DNA from: JBBSNV01 sp964458605
GTDB taxonomy: Bacteria; Pseudomonadota; Alphaproteobacteria; Reyranellales; JAQSWP01
Direction of reading: 5' to 3'
DNA length: 64,000 bases
Assembly (NCBI GenBank): GCA_964458605.1
Contig: CAYWLS010000017.1
Span: forward strand, 1-64,000
Shown: one piece after another, positions 35,323-44,465 of the stretch
Position numbering within the stretch: position 1 is the first letter of the stretch
Layout of the letters: each line of letters starts with the position of its first letter
The notes under the pieces: generated by a model
Seen by the model: the letters and a program-made list of their open reading frames with translations, nothing else
Database searches by the model: none
Told to the model about the DNA's origin: nothing
Program-made: the position numbers and the translations under genes

Positions 35323-36549
35323 TTGCTGAAATCTTCTCGCGCGGCCGTGTTCCTCGCCATCGTCCTGGGTGCGCTGCTGGGCGCGCTGGGTATCGCCGGA
35401 ACCGCCCAGGCGCAGAGCTGGGACCAAATCCTTGCCGCGGCGCGCGGCCAGACGGTCTATTTCAATGCCTGGGCGGGCGATCCGCGCACCAACGACTTCA
35501 TCGCCTATATCGGCGCGGAAGCTGCCAAGCGCTATGGCGTCAAGCTGCAGCAGGTCAAGCTGAACGACACCGCCGAAGCCGTCACCCGCGTGGTGGCCGA
35601 GAAGGCCAATGGCCGCGACCAGGGCGGGTCGGTCGACCTGATCTGGATCAACGGCCCCAATTTCCTGGCGATGAAGAGCCAGCAGCTCCTGTACGGACCG
35701 TTCGCCGAGACATTGCCCAACTATCGCTTGGTCGACACCACGCACACCCAAACCAATCTGATCGACTTCACCATCGCGGTCGACGGTTTCGAGGTGCCGT
35801 GGCGCAAGGCGCAGCTGGTGTTCGTCTACGACAGCGCGCGCACGCCGCTGGCGGGCCTGCCCAAATCGATTCCGGCGATGCTGGACTGGGCCAAGGCCCA
35901 TCCCGGGCGGTTGACCCATGCCAATGTGCGCAACTACATGGGCGTGAGCTTCCTGAAGCAGGCGCTGTACGAACTGGTGGCCGATCCCAAGGTGCTGCAG
36001 TCGCCCGCCACCGACGCCGATTTCGAATCGGTCGCCGCGCCGCTATGGCGCTGGTACGACCAGCTCAAGCCGCTGCTGTGGCGCCAGGGCAGCCAGTTCC
36101 CCGAGTCCTACACCGCCCAGCGCCAGTTGCTGGCCGATGGCGAGATCGACCTGTCGATCTCGTTCGATCCGGCCGAGGCCGCGGCCGACATCGCCACCGG
36201 CGTGCTGCCGAAGACGGCCCGGGTCTATGTGCTCGACCGGGGCACCATCGGCAACACCAGCTTCGTCGCCATTCCCTACAACGCCGCGCACAAGGAAGGC
36301 GCCATGGTGGTGGCCAACCTGCTGCTCGATCCGGCAATCCAGGCCCATGCGCAGGATCCCAAGGTGCTGGGCGCCTTCACCGTGCTGGACATGGACAAGC
36401 TCTCGCCCGAGCAGCGCAGGGCGTTCGACCGGCCGGCCGACGCGCCGGGCCTGCCCAGCAACGCCGATCTGCGGACCGCGCTGCTGGAGCCGCACCCGTC
36501 CTGGATGACGCGCATCGTTAGCGAATGGGAGAAGCGTTACGTAAAGTAG
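35323..36549 (+). CDS. ynjB: ABC transporter substrate-binding protein, YnjB-like
   Basis: A 408-residue periplasmic binding protein. The TTG at 35323 lies 5 nt behind GGAGG and begins a Sec signal peptide (LLKSSRAAVFLAIVLGALLGALGIAGTAQAQ). The mature part (VYFNAWAGDPRTNDFIAYIGAEAAKRYGV ... DLIWINGPNFLAMK ... VDGFEVPWRKAQLVFVYD) matches the YnjB family. That family accompanies a double permease and a small ATPase, as here. The substrate of YnjBCD is not established; thiamine-like or iron substrates have been suggested from its relation to ThiB/FbpA-type proteins. The stop lies 4 nt before the permease gene. Confidence 0.85.
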   Translation: MLKSSRAAVFLAIVLGALLGALGIAGTAQAQSWDQILAAARGQTVYFNAWAGDPRTNDFIAYIGAEAAKRYGVKLQQVKLNDTAEAVTRVVAEKANGRDQGGSVDLIWINGPNFLAMKSQQLLYGPFAETLPNYRLVDTTHTQTNLIDFTIAVDGFEVPWRKAQLVFVYDSARTPLAGLPKSIPAMLDWAKAHPGRLTHANVRNYMGVSFLKQALYELVADPKVLQSPATDADFESVAAPLWRWYDQLKPLLWRQGSQFPESYTAQRQLLADGEIDLSISFDPAEAAADIATGVLPKTARVYVLDRGTIGNTSFVAIPYNAAHKEGAMVVANLLLDPAIQAHAQDPKVLGAFTVLDMDKLSPEQRRAFDRPADAPGLPSNADLRTALLEPHPSWMTRIVSEWEKRYVK

Positions 36550-36553
36550 CGCC

Positions 36554-38263
36554 ATGAGCGATTCCCAGCACCCGGCGCGGCTTTCCCTGTTGCGCCTGGC
36601 GCCGGCGCTGACGCTTGCGCTGCTGCTGGCGCCGGTGGCGCTGGGCCTGGCCTGGACGTTGCTGCCGGCCTTCGGCTACCTGCCGGCGATCGGCGGCGAG
36701 CGGCTGGGATTGCAGGGCTGGCGGGCCCTGTTTGCGGTGCCCGGCTTCGGCACGGCGCTGCGCCTGACCCTGGTGAGCGGGCTGCTGACTTCCGTGCTGG
36801 CGCTGGCGATCGCCACCGCCTTCTGCGCCTGGCGGGCGACGCGGCCCGGCCGGCGCGCGCTGGATCGCTTCCTGGCGCCGCTGATGGGCAGCCCGCACTC
36901 CGCCGTCGCGCTCGGCCTGGCTTTCCTGATCCTGCCCAGCGGCTGGCTGGTGCGTCTGGTCTCGCCCTGGCTGACAGGCTTCGACCAGCCGCCGGCCAGC
37001 CTGGTGACAGTGCAGGACCCGTGGGGTCTGAGCTTCGTGCTGGGCCTGCTGCTAAAGGAAGTGCCCTATCTTGTGCTGATGATCATCGCCGCTTCGGCGC
37101 AGGTGCCGGTCGAGCGCAGCATGGCCGCGGCGCGGGCGCTCGGCCAGCGCGGCGCGGTCGCCTGGCTGAAGACGGTGTTCCCGCAGGTCTATCCGCAGAT
37201 CCGCCTGCCGGTGTTCGCGGTGCTGGCCTTCTCGCTCTCGGCGGTCGATGTCGGGCTGATCCTGGCGCCGGGCAATCCGCCGCCGCTGGCCCTGCTGGCG
37301 GTGCGCTGGTTCTCGAACTACGACTTGGCGCTCTATTTTCCCGCGGCGGCGGCGGCCAGCCTGCAACTGGCGATCGCGCTGGCGGCGATCGCGCTGTGGT
37401 ATGGCGCGGAAAAGGCCATCGCTCCGCTTGGCCGCTACTGGATCGAGCGCGGCGCGGCCGACCGCGGCGCCGGCTGGGCGTTGGGCGGGCTGTCCTCCGT
37501 GGCGCTGGCTTTCGGCGCGATGGGATTGCTGGCGCTTTCGGTGATGGCGTTGTGGTCCGTCGCCGGCGCATGGCTGTTCCGCGATGCCCTGCCGCAGCGC
37601 TTCACCATGGACAACTGGTCGGCGCAGCTCGACCGGGTCGGCGCGACGTCGGGCGCGACCCTCGCGGTCGGCCTGACGGCGGTCGCGATCGCCGTGGTGC
37701 TGGCGCTGGCCTGCCTGGAGAACGAGCAGCGACGCGGCCTGCGCCCCGGCGCCCGCGCCCTGTGGCTGCTCTACCTGCCGCTGCTGGTGCCGCAGATCGC
37801 GTTCCTGTTCGGCGTGCAAGGTCTGCTGATCCGGCTCGGCATCGACGGTTCGCTGGCCGGCGTGGTCTGGGCGCATCTGGTGTTCGTGCTGCCCTATGTG
37901 TTCTTGTCTCTGGCCGAGCCCTATCGCGCGCTCGATCCGCGCTACGCCGCCAGCGCCGCGGCCCTGGGGGCGACGCCGCTGCGCATCTTCCTGGCCGTCA
38001 AGCTGCCGATCCTGCTGCGGCCGATCCTGGTCGCGGCGGCGGTCGGCTTCGCGGTCAGCGTGGCGCAGTATTTGCCGACCCTGTTCGCCGGCGCCGGCCG
38101 CGTCGCCACCCTGACCACCGAGGCGGTCACCCTGGCCAGCGGCGCCGACCGGCGCGTCATCGGCGTGTTCGTGGTGCTGCAGACCGCCTTGCCGATGATC
38201 GTCTACGGCCTGGCGATCGGCCTGCCGCGGCTGGTCTGGCGGAACCGCAGGACGCTGCGATGA
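36554..38263 (+). CDS. ynjC: ABC transporter double permease, YnjC-like
   Basis: A 569-residue inner-membrane protein with two fused permease halves of about six helices each. Each half has an EAA-type loop for contact with the ATPase: RSMAAARALGQRGAVAWLKTVFPQVYPQIR in the first and PRYAASAAALGATPLRIFLAVKLPILLRPI in the second. This layout matches YnjC and related FbpB/ThiP-type double permeases. The gene sits between the binding protein and the ATPase, overlapping the ATPase start by ATGA. It should form the membrane channel of the YnjBCD-like importer. Confidence 0.87.
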   Translation: MSDSQHPARLSLLRLAPALTLALLLAPVALGLAWTLLPAFGYLPAIGGERLGLQGWRALFAVPGFGTALRLTLVSGLLTSVLALAIATAFCAWRATRPGRRALDRFLAPLMGSPHSAVALGLAFLILPSGWLVRLVSPWLTGFDQPPASLVTVQDPWGLSFVLGLLLKEVPYLVLMIIAASAQVPVERSMAAARALGQRGAVAWLKTVFPQVYPQIRLPVFAVLAFSLSAVDVGLILAPGNPPPLALLAVRWFSNYDLALYFPAAAAASLQLAIALAAIALWYGAEKAIAPLGRYWIERGAADRGAGWALGGLSSVALAFGAMGLLALSVMALWSVAGAWLFRDALPQRFTMDNWSAQLDRVGATSGATLAVGLTAVAIAVVLALACLENEQRRGLRPGARALWLLYLPLLVPQIAFLFGVQGLLIRLGIDGSLAGVVWAHLVFVLPYVFLSLAEPYRALDPRYAASAAALGATPLRIFLAVKLPILLRPILVAAAVGFAVSVAQYLPTLFAGAGRVATLTTEAVTLASGADRRVIGVFVVLQTALPMIVYGLAIGLPRLVWRNRRTLR

Positions 38264-38949
38264 GCGGCCTGGCGCTCGACGATATACGCATCGCCTTGCG
38301 CGGCAGCGGCCAGCGCCTGCTCGACGGGCTGTCGCTGAACATCGCGCCGGGCCAGGTGCTGACCGTAATGGGACCGAGCGGTTCGGGCAAGTCGACCCTG
38401 ATCGCCTTCGTCGGGGGCTTTCTCGATCGCGGCAGCTTCACGGCCGATGGCCGGGTGAGGCTCGACGGACAGGATCTGCTGGCATTGCCCGCCGAGCAGC
38501 GCCATGTCGGCGTGCTGTTCCAGGAGCCGGTGCTGTTTCCGCATCTGTCGGTGGGCGGCAATCTGCTGTTCGGCCTGCCGCGCAGCCGCTTGGCCAGCCG
38601 TGCCGATCGCCAGGCGGCGGTCGGCGCGGCGCTGGCCAGCGCCGGGCTCGAGGGCTTCGCCGAGCGCGATCCGGCCACCCTGTCGGGCGGGCAGCGGGCG
38701 CGGGTGGCGCTGTTGCGAACCCTGCTGGCCCAGCCGCGCGCCCTGCTGCTCGATGAGCCTTTCGGCAAGCTCGATGCCGCCTTGCGGGCGGAATTCCGTG
38801 CCCTGGTCTTCGCCCGCGCCCGCGAGCGGGGCCTTCCCACCCTGCTGGTGACGCATGAGCGCAGCGACGCCGAGGCGGCACAGGGTCCCGTCGTCGACCT
38901 GGCCGGCCACGGCATATCGGACGAGCTGCGCGCGCCTCAAGGCGCGTGA
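38260..38949 (+). CDS. ynjD: ABC transporter ATPase, YnjD-like
   Basis: A 229-residue nucleotide-binding subunit. Walker A is GPSGSGKST (about residues 39-47), the signature motif is LSGGQRARVALLR, and Walker B is ALLLDEPFGKLD, followed by the H-loop LLVTHE. It is short and lacks the C-terminal regulatory domain of MalK-type ATPases, as YnjD does. The start overlaps the permease stop (ATGA). It would energise import through the permease encoded upstream. Confidence 0.88.
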   Translation: MSGLALDDIRIALRGSGQRLLDGLSLNIAPGQVLTVMGPSGSGKSTLIAFVGGFLDRGSFTADGRVRLDGQDLLALPAEQRHVGVLFQEPVLFPHLSVGGNLLFGLPRSRLASRADRQAAVGAALASAGLEGFAERDPATLSGGQRARVALLRTLLAQPRALLLDEPFGKLDAALRAEFRALVFARARERGLPTLLVTHERSDAEAAQGPVVDLAGHGISDELRAPQGA

Positions 38950-39001
38950 AGGCGATTGTTCTACCGTTTTCGTGCCCCGGTCGCGGCGCTAAAATCAGCA
39001 G

Positions 39002-39577
39002 ATGTCGCTGTCGCGCCTTCTCGGGGAAGTCCATGCCTGCCGTCTGTGTGCCGGGAGCCTTCCGCTCGGGCCGCGCCCGGTGCTGCAACTGGGCGCCACG
39101 GCGCGCCTGCTGATCGTCGGTCAGGCGCCCGGCAGCAAGGTGCATGAGAGCGGCGTGCCGTGGGACGATCGCAGCGGCGAACGCCTGCGCGACTGGACCG
39201 GCCTTGGCGAGGACGAATTCCGCAATCCCGCCAAGGTCGCGATCCTTCCCATGGGCTTCTGCTATCCCGGCGCCGGCCGCAGCGGCGACAATCCGCCCCG
39301 GCCCGAATGTGCGCCGCGCTGGCATGCGGCGCTGCTGGCGCATATGCCGCGGCGGCAGCTCACCCTGCTGGTCGGCCAATACGCCCAGCGCCGCTATCTT
39401 GGCGTGCAGCGCCAGGCCTCGCTGACCGAAACGGTGCGGCAGTTCGAGCGGTACCTGCCGGACTATTTCCCGCTGCCGCATCCAAGCTGGCGCAGCACCC
39501 TGTGGATGCAGCGCAATCCCTGGTTCGAGCGCGACGCGCTGCCGGCCTTGCGCCAGGCCGTGCATCGGCTGCTATGA
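39002..39577 (+). CDS. Uracil-DNA glycosylase superfamily protein
   Basis: A 191-residue protein of the uracil-DNA glycosylase fold. VHACRLCAG supplies an N-terminal CxxC pair. LLIVGQAPGSKVHESGVPWDDRSGERLRDW is the water-activating motif region of the superfamily, and LPHPSWRSTLWMQRNPWF contains the distal HPS-like motif that follows the DNA-intercalating loop. Members excise uracil or other damaged bases, though some lineages such as this short group are uncharacterised. It stands alone, with 52 nt to the ABC operon upstream and 28 nt to the next gene, so it might be read with either. Confidence 0.8.
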   Translation: MSLSRLLGEVHACRLCAGSLPLGPRPVLQLGATARLLIVGQAPGSKVHESGVPWDDRSGERLRDWTGLGEDEFRNPAKVAILPMGFCYPGAGRSGDNPPRPECAPRWHAALLAHMPRRQLTLLVGQYAQRRYLGVQRQASLTETVRQFERYLPDYFPLPHPSWRSTLWMQRNPWFERDALPALRQAVHRLL

Positions 39578-39605
39578 TGCGATCAAACGCCAACAGGAGG
39601 ACGCC

Positions 39606-40226
39606 ATGAGCCAGGCCCAGCACAAGCCGGCGATCGCCAATACCGTGGCCGCGCGGCGCGCCGCGGCGGTCGCGGCCACCGTCGGCCGTATCCGTGAAAT
39701 CGAGCAGCGCGAGGGCATCACCCGGGACGCGCTGGCCAGGATCAAGCAGGAGTTGATGGCGCTGGCGGCGCAGCAGGAACTGTTTCCGGCGGAGGATTTC
39801 CCGCTGCCGGCGCCGGGCGCCAAGGCCAATTCCTGCCTCTACCGGCTGTCGGAAGACGACGACCACCGTTTCGCGCTCTACGCCAACTCCGCCCGCGCCG
39901 AGGTCAACAGTCCGGTGCACAACCACACCACCTGGGCAGTGATCGTGGGCGTGCGCGGCGAGGAGGAGAATCGGTTCCATAAGCGCGACGCGGCGCAGGG
40001 CACGGTACAGACCGGCGGCGAGGTGGTGCGCCAGGGCTCGGGCGTGGCCTTCATGCCCGACGACCTGCATTCGATCCATATCAAGGGGCCGGCGCAGGTG
40101 CTCAATTTCCACATGTACGGGCGCGGGCTGGAGCAGTTGCACAGCCGCGAGTTCTACGACGTCAAGCAAAACGGCTGGCGCGTGTTCCCGGCGCATAGCG
40201 ACATTCGCGAGGCCCGTCCGGCCTGA
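39606..40226 (+). CDS. Cysteine dioxygenase-family thiol dioxygenase
   Basis: A 206-residue cupin of the cysteine/3-mercaptopropionate dioxygenase group, which adds O2 to a thiol to give a sulfinate using Fe(II). Iron ligands are visible as His105 and His107 (VHNHTTWAVIVGVRGEEE) and one of His155/His158 (DDLHSIHI). The helical N-terminal 80 residues are typical of the bacterial branch. The ATG lies behind AGGAGGACGCC. The gene is followed at 31 nt by a multi-domain rhodanese, a pairing that points to catabolism of a thiol and handling of the released sulfur. Confidence 0.85.
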   Translation: MSQAQHKPAIANTVAARRAAAVAATVGRIREIEQREGITRDALARIKQELMALAAQQELFPAEDFPLPAPGAKANSCLYRLSEDDDHRFALYANSARAEVNSPVHNHTTWAVIVGVRGEEENRFHKRDAAQGTVQTGGEVVRQGSGVAFMPDDLHSIHIKGPAQVLNFHMYGRGLEQLHSREFYDVKQNGWRVFPAHSDIREARPA

Positions 40227-40257
40227 TTTCAATTTCGTTCGACAGAGGAAGCGGCAG

Positions 40258-41853
40258 ATGAAGCAGATCGATGCCGCGCAGCTCAAGGCGATGCTGCGCG
40301 ATGGGAAGGAATTGGCGCTGATCGACGTGCGCGAGGAGGGCGTGTTCTCCGAAGCGCATGCGCTATACGCCTGCTCGATCCCGCTGAGCCGGCTGGAGAT
40401 CGACATCGAGCGGCTGGTGCCGCGCAAGACCACGCGGGTCGTGCTGATGGACGAAGGCGATGCGGCCGAACCGCTGGCGCGCGATGCCGCGACGCGCATC
40501 GCGGCCATCGGATATGGCGAGGTTGCCGTGCTCGACGGCGGCATGAAGGCCTGGCGCGCCGCCGACTACGTGGTCTTCTCCGGCGTCAACGTGCCCAGCA
40601 AGGCGTTCGGCGAGTTCGTCGAGCAGACCTATCACACGCCGCACATTTCCGCCAAAGATCTCAAGGCGAAGATGGATCGCGGCGAGAAGCTGGTTATCCT
40701 CGACTCGCGGCCGATCGACGAGTTCCGCCGCATGCACATTCCCACCGGCATCGATTCGCCCGGCGCCGAGCTGGCCTATCGCGTGCACGATGTCGCGCCC
40801 GATCCCGACACGCTGGTGGTCGTGAACTGCGCCGGCCGCACCCGCAGCATCATCGGCGCCCAGTCGCTGATCAACGCCGGCATTCCCAACAAGGTGATGG
40901 CGCTGGAGAACGGCACCATGGGCTGGCAGCTGGCGGGCCAGGAACTGGCCAATGGCGAGGATCATCGCCGCGCGCCGTTGCCGACCAAGGAGGGTCTGGC
41001 CAAGGCCAGGGCGGCGGGCGAGCGGGTCGCCAAGCGCTTCGGCGTGCAGTTCATCGACCAGGCGACCCTGGCGCAATGGCAGAAGGAGCGCGACAGCTGC
41101 AACCTGTTCGTGCTCGATGTGCGCTCGCCGGAGGAATATGCCGAAGGCCATCTGCCCGACAGCGACAACGCGCCGGGCGGCCAGCTGGTGCAGGCGACCG
41201 ACGAATATGTCGGGGTGCGTCATGCCCGCATCGTGCTGGTCGACGACACCGAGGTGCGCGCCATCATGACGGCATCCTGGCTGGTGCAGATGGGCTGGGA
41301 GCAGGTGCGGGTGCTGAAGGGCGGGCTGGGCGGCATGGTCCAGACCAAAGACCTGCCCAGGCGCTCGGTCAAACTGCCGGCGGTCGAGACCATCACGCTG
41401 GCGGCGCTGAACGGCCGGCTCGACGATGGCGCGCTGGCGCTGCTTGATCTGGGCTCGAGCGTGCGCTTCCGCGCCCAGCACCTGCCCGGCGCTTGGTGGG
41501 GCGTGCGTTCGCGGCTGAAGCAGGCGATGGACAAGATTCCGCAGGTCAAGGAGCTGGTGCTGGTATCGCCGGACGATCGCGTGGCGCGGCTGGCCGCGCC
41601 CGAAGCCAAGGCGCTGCGTCCGGGTCTGGCGGTGAAAGTGCTGGAAGGCGGCAGTCGCGCCTGGTTCGCCGCCGGCCTGCCGACCGAGAGCGGCATGACG
41701 CGCGCCACCACCCAGACCAACGACGTCTGGTACAAGCCTTACGAGAATCGCGACGCGCTGGAGCAGAGCATGCGCGATTACATCACCTGGGAACTGGCGC
41801 TGGTACCGCAGGTCGAACGTGACGGGGACGCCAAGTTTTTGCGCTTCCCGTAA
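40258..41853 (+). CDS. Four-domain rhodanese-like sulfurtransferase
   Basis: A 531-residue protein with four rhodanese folds in a row (about residues 5-100, 125-230, 265-370 and 380-490). Only the second has the active-site cysteine, Cys191 in VVNCAGRTRS. The equivalent loops of the others read VLMDEGD, VLVDDTE and VLVSPDD and cannot carry a persulfide. One active and three structural domains are therefore expected. Rhodaneses move sulfane sulfur from thiosulfate or persulfides to acceptors such as cyanide or glutathione. It is co-directional with the thiol dioxygenase upstream and probably co-transcribed. No signal peptide is seen, so it is cytoplasmic. Confidence 0.9.
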   Translation: MKQIDAAQLKAMLRDGKELALIDVREEGVFSEAHALYACSIPLSRLEIDIERLVPRKTTRVVLMDEGDAAEPLARDAATRIAAIGYGEVAVLDGGMKAWRAADYVVFSGVNVPSKAFGEFVEQTYHTPHISAKDLKAKMDRGEKLVILDSRPIDEFRRMHIPTGIDSPGAELAYRVHDVAPDPDTLVVVNCAGRTRSIIGAQSLINAGIPNKVMALENGTMGWQLAGQELANGEDHRRAPLPTKEGLAKARAAGERVAKRFGVQFIDQATLAQWQKERDSCNLFVLDVRSPEEYAEGHLPDSDNAPGGQLVQATDEYVGVRHARIVLVDDTEVRAIMTASWLVQMGWEQVRVLKGGLGGMVQTKDLPRRSVKLPAVETITLAALNGRLDDGALALLDLGSSVRFRAQHLPGAWWGVRSRLKQAMDKIPQVKELVLVSPDDRVARLAAPEAKALRPGLAVKVLEGGSRAWFAAGLPTESGMTRATTQTNDVWYKPYENRDALEQSMRDYITWELALVPQVERDGDAKFLRFP

Positions 41854-42019
41854 ACGATCGGATTAATAGGCCCCGGGATTTTAATAAGTAGCAAAAAGGG
41901 ATGTATTATAAATACCTATTACGAATGTAACTGCTGCTATACCGACGTATATAACGTCTCTATAGTCTCCCGCCGTGACGACCGTCTGGCCGGTCGTCAA
42001 ACGGCGAGGGGAGAGCGAC

Positions 42020-42508
42020 GTGATTGCCGGATTGATCGTCTTCCTGATGGTTGCGGTGCTGGTGCTGGGCGTGTGGGTCGACATCCTGCGCCGCCGGCTG
42101 GCGACGTCCCGGGACGAGCTGGATGCCGTCAAGCGCGGCCAGATCGACCTGATCGCCGAGAATCTCGAACAGACCAACAGCCTGCGCCGTCTCACCACCA
42201 TCGAGCGCGACTTCTACCTGTTGCGCCGCGATCACAGCCGCGCCGACGCCACGATCGCGCGGCTGGTGCGCATGCAGACCGGCGTTACCGCGATCTGCGA
42301 GAACCTGGACTCGCGGCTGACCGGCCTGGCCGTCGAGCGCACCGGTTCGCCGGAGTGGATCAGCCAGCTCGATGCCGTTCGCCAGCAGGTCGTGGCGCTG
42401 CTCGACTGGAGCCGCCGCCTCAGCGTCGGCGAAGCCGTCGCCGAATTGCCGCGCCATTCGGCGGAACAGACGATGGCCATCGATACCCGCCTGCGCGCGG
42501 TCGGCTGA
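42020..42508 (+). CDS. Small membrane-anchored coiled-coil protein of unknown function
   Basis: A 162-residue protein. I chose GTG 42020, which follows GGGGAGAG and places a single hydrophobic helix at the very N-terminus (VIAGLIVFLMVAVLVLGVWV). The rest is charged and helical (DILRRRLATSRDELDAVKRGQIDLIAENLEQ and similar), suggestive of a coiled coil. I do not recognise the family. The 120 bases upstream (about 41870-41975) are strikingly AT-rich compared with the surroundings and probably hold the promoter. The frame also opens earlier, at 41975, but without a good site. Confidence 0.65.
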   Translation: MIAGLIVFLMVAVLVLGVWVDILRRRLATSRDELDAVKRGQIDLIAENLEQTNSLRRLTTIERDFYLLRRDHSRADATIARLVRMQTGVTAICENLDSRLTGLAVERTGSPEWISQLDAVRQQVVALLDWSRRLSVGEAVAELPRHSAEQTMAIDTRLRAVG

Positions 42509-42680
42509 GCCGTCGCTGCCGGCACCGCCGGCGGCTACCCAATTCCATAAAGATACCGGGGCTATCCGGCCGGGTCGCGCAAAGACCCTGACGGCAACGC
42601 GCCATCGTGCAAATGCCGCAGTTCCAGCGGCGCGCGCCGTTGCCATATTGCCGGACGGGAAGTCAATCCGGGGTATCGCC

Positions 42681-43163
42681 ATGGACGAGAGCGAAGCCGC
42701 TGCCCGGCAGCGGCGCAATCTGCTGACGCAAGAGATTGTCGAGCGCACCGGCATCGACGACGCCATGATCGAGACGCTGGTGCGCGGTTTCTACGACCGC
42801 GCCCGGCTCGATCCGGTGATCGGTCCGGTGTTTGCCGAGCATGTGCAGGACTGGGAGCCGCACATCGCCCGGATGTGCCAGTTCTGGTCGTCGGTGGCGC
42901 TGCTGACCGGCCGCTATCATGGCCAGCCCATGGCCAAGCACGTTCCCCTGCCGGTCGATGCGCGGCATTTCGATCGCTGGCTGGCGCTGTTCGAGGCGAC
43001 CGCGCGCGAGCTCTGCCCGCCAGCCGCGGCCGAGCATTTCATCGACCGGGCGCGGCGCATCGCCGAGAGCCTGGAACTGGGCATCGCCTTCTCGCGCGGC
43101 GAGCGGCTGGGCAAGGGCGAACGCCTGACGCCTATGGCCGTACCGGACGCCGCCGGCGCCTGA
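42681..43163 (+). CDS. Group III truncated haemoglobin
   Basis: A 160-residue haem protein of the 2-on-2 globin fold. The pattern IETLVRGFYDRARLDPVIGPVF, then CQFWSSVALLTGRYHGQPMAKHVPLP, then HFDRWLALFEATAREL is that of group III (trHbP). His96 (DARHFDRW) is the proximal haem ligand, and the conserved Phe-Tyr pair is near residues 37-38. Roles proposed for this group are binding or detoxifying nitric oxide and related ligands. It stands alone behind the coiled-coil gene, with 172 nt between them. Confidence 0.9.
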   Translation: MDESEAAARQRRNLLTQEIVERTGIDDAMIETLVRGFYDRARLDPVIGPVFAEHVQDWEPHIARMCQFWSSVALLTGRYHGQPMAKHVPLPVDARHFDRWLALFEATARELCPPAAAEHFIDRARRIAESLELGIAFSRGERLGKGERLTPMAVPDAAGA

Positions 43164-43226
43164 ACGAGGCGTCGGCGCGGGCGTCGCCGCGGGGCGTCGC
43201 CGCCCAGAGCTGCACTCAAATCGGCC

Positions 43227-44318
43227 TCAGGCCTGGGCGATGCCGCCGCGATAGACGCCGGCTTCGATATTGCCCCACAGCACTTCCTGCCCCTTGGGCA
43301 GCGGCCGGTTGTCGGGCATCGACAGCCACAGCCGCAGCAGCAGCCGGTCCTGGCCGGTCGCGGCGTCGTCCTGAAACGGCGTGCGGCCGTGATAGGTGAC
43401 GTGGCTGTTGAGGAACTGGATATCGCCGGGCGCGAAGGTCATCTCGAAGCACAGTTCCTGCATGGTCGCCATCAGCACGTCGATCGCCTCGCGCTGCTGC
43501 GGCGTGAGCTTCGGCACGCCCGGCACCAGTTGCGCCGCCTCGATATAGGTCAGCGAGAAATGGCTGGTCAGCTTGCCCTCGCGCAGGCCGAAGATCGGCA
43601 GCTTGTAGACCGATGAGGCGTCCTGCGATTCCTCGCCCAGCCGGCTGCGCCAGAAATCCTGGTACAGCACCTCCAGCAGATCGGGCCGCCGCGCCAGGAT
43701 GGCGTTGTGCACGGCGGCGGTGCTGGCGATCTTGCTGACGCCGCCGGCGCGCGCCTGGCGCACGCAGAGCAACGCCACCACGCCGGTGCGGTCGGTGTGG
43801 AAGCGCAGCTGGCCGTTGGACAGGGTGCGGGCGTAGGACGACAGGAACGGCTTGCCGTCGCCCTTGCGTCCATCGGCGTTTTCGATCTGGCCGTATTTCC
43901 TGCCGAGATCGGCGCCGCCGGCGCTGGCGGCGGCCTCGTCGCGGATGGCGCGCATCAATTCGCCGCTGCGGTTCTGGAACACCGGCTTGCCGAAATGGCT
44001 GCCCAGGCCGAAATAGATCTGGCGCAGCTCGTCCTCGCCGTAGCTTCCGACCGGCAGGCCGGAGAGCTTCATCATGCCCGAGCCGGTCTCCAGTTCGGCG
44101 CGCACTTCCCTCACCAGCGGCCCGATCGAGGGCAGCGGGAAATCGGCGGCGGTCAGCGCCGACCAGGCCAGGCCGCGGCGTTTGACCTGCTGCAGCGCCT
44201 GGTCGATCTCGGCGATCGCCGGCGCCGGCAGGCGGCGCTGCCAGCGGCTGGAATAGGCCATGTCGCTGCCCTGCCAGACATCGGGACCGGTCAGGGGTTG
44301 TCGTGCGGTCGAAGTCAT
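43227..44318 (-). CDS. TauD/TfdA-family dioxygenase
   Basis: A 363-residue non-haem iron oxygenase. The ATG at 44318 gives MTSTARQPLTGPDVWQG; the longer frame adds 37 residues without support. RFHTDRTGVVALLCVRQARAGG has the HxD pair and SHVTYHGRTPF the distal His, with Arg residues in RLLLRLWLSM. The family oxidises side chains with 2-oxoglutarate as co-substrate. It is divergent from an MFS transporter 147 nt away, so the two may form an uptake-and-oxidation pair. Confidence 0.87.
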   Translation of the reverse strand: MTSTARQPLTGPDVWQGSDMAYSSRWQRRLPAPAIAEIDQALQQVKRRGLAWSALTAADFPLPSIGPLVREVRAELETGSGMMKLSGLPVGSYGEDELRQIYFGLGSHFGKPVFQNRSGELMRAIRDEAAASAGGADLGRKYGQIENADGRKGDGKPFLSSYARTLSNGQLRFHTDRTGVVALLCVRQARAGGVSKIASTAAVHNAILARRPDLLEVLYQDFWRSRLGEESQDASSVYKLPIFGLREGKLTSHFSLTYIEAAQLVPGVPKLTPQQREAIDVLMATMQELCFEMTFAPGDIQFLNSHVTYHGRTPFQDDAATGQDRLLLRLWLSMPDNRPLPKGQEVLWGNIEAGVYRGGIAQA

Positions 44319-44465
44319 GGCCGCAGCATAGCCAGCGCAGGGTGGCGTGTCCTTCCTGCTGCGCTGCAAACGCGGCGGTTGCGGCATGGCTGACATGAAG
44401 CGGCGGAAGATGCGCGCCGCCGCGGCCACCGGTAGATTGGCGCTTTACTGCGGACCACGCCCCTC

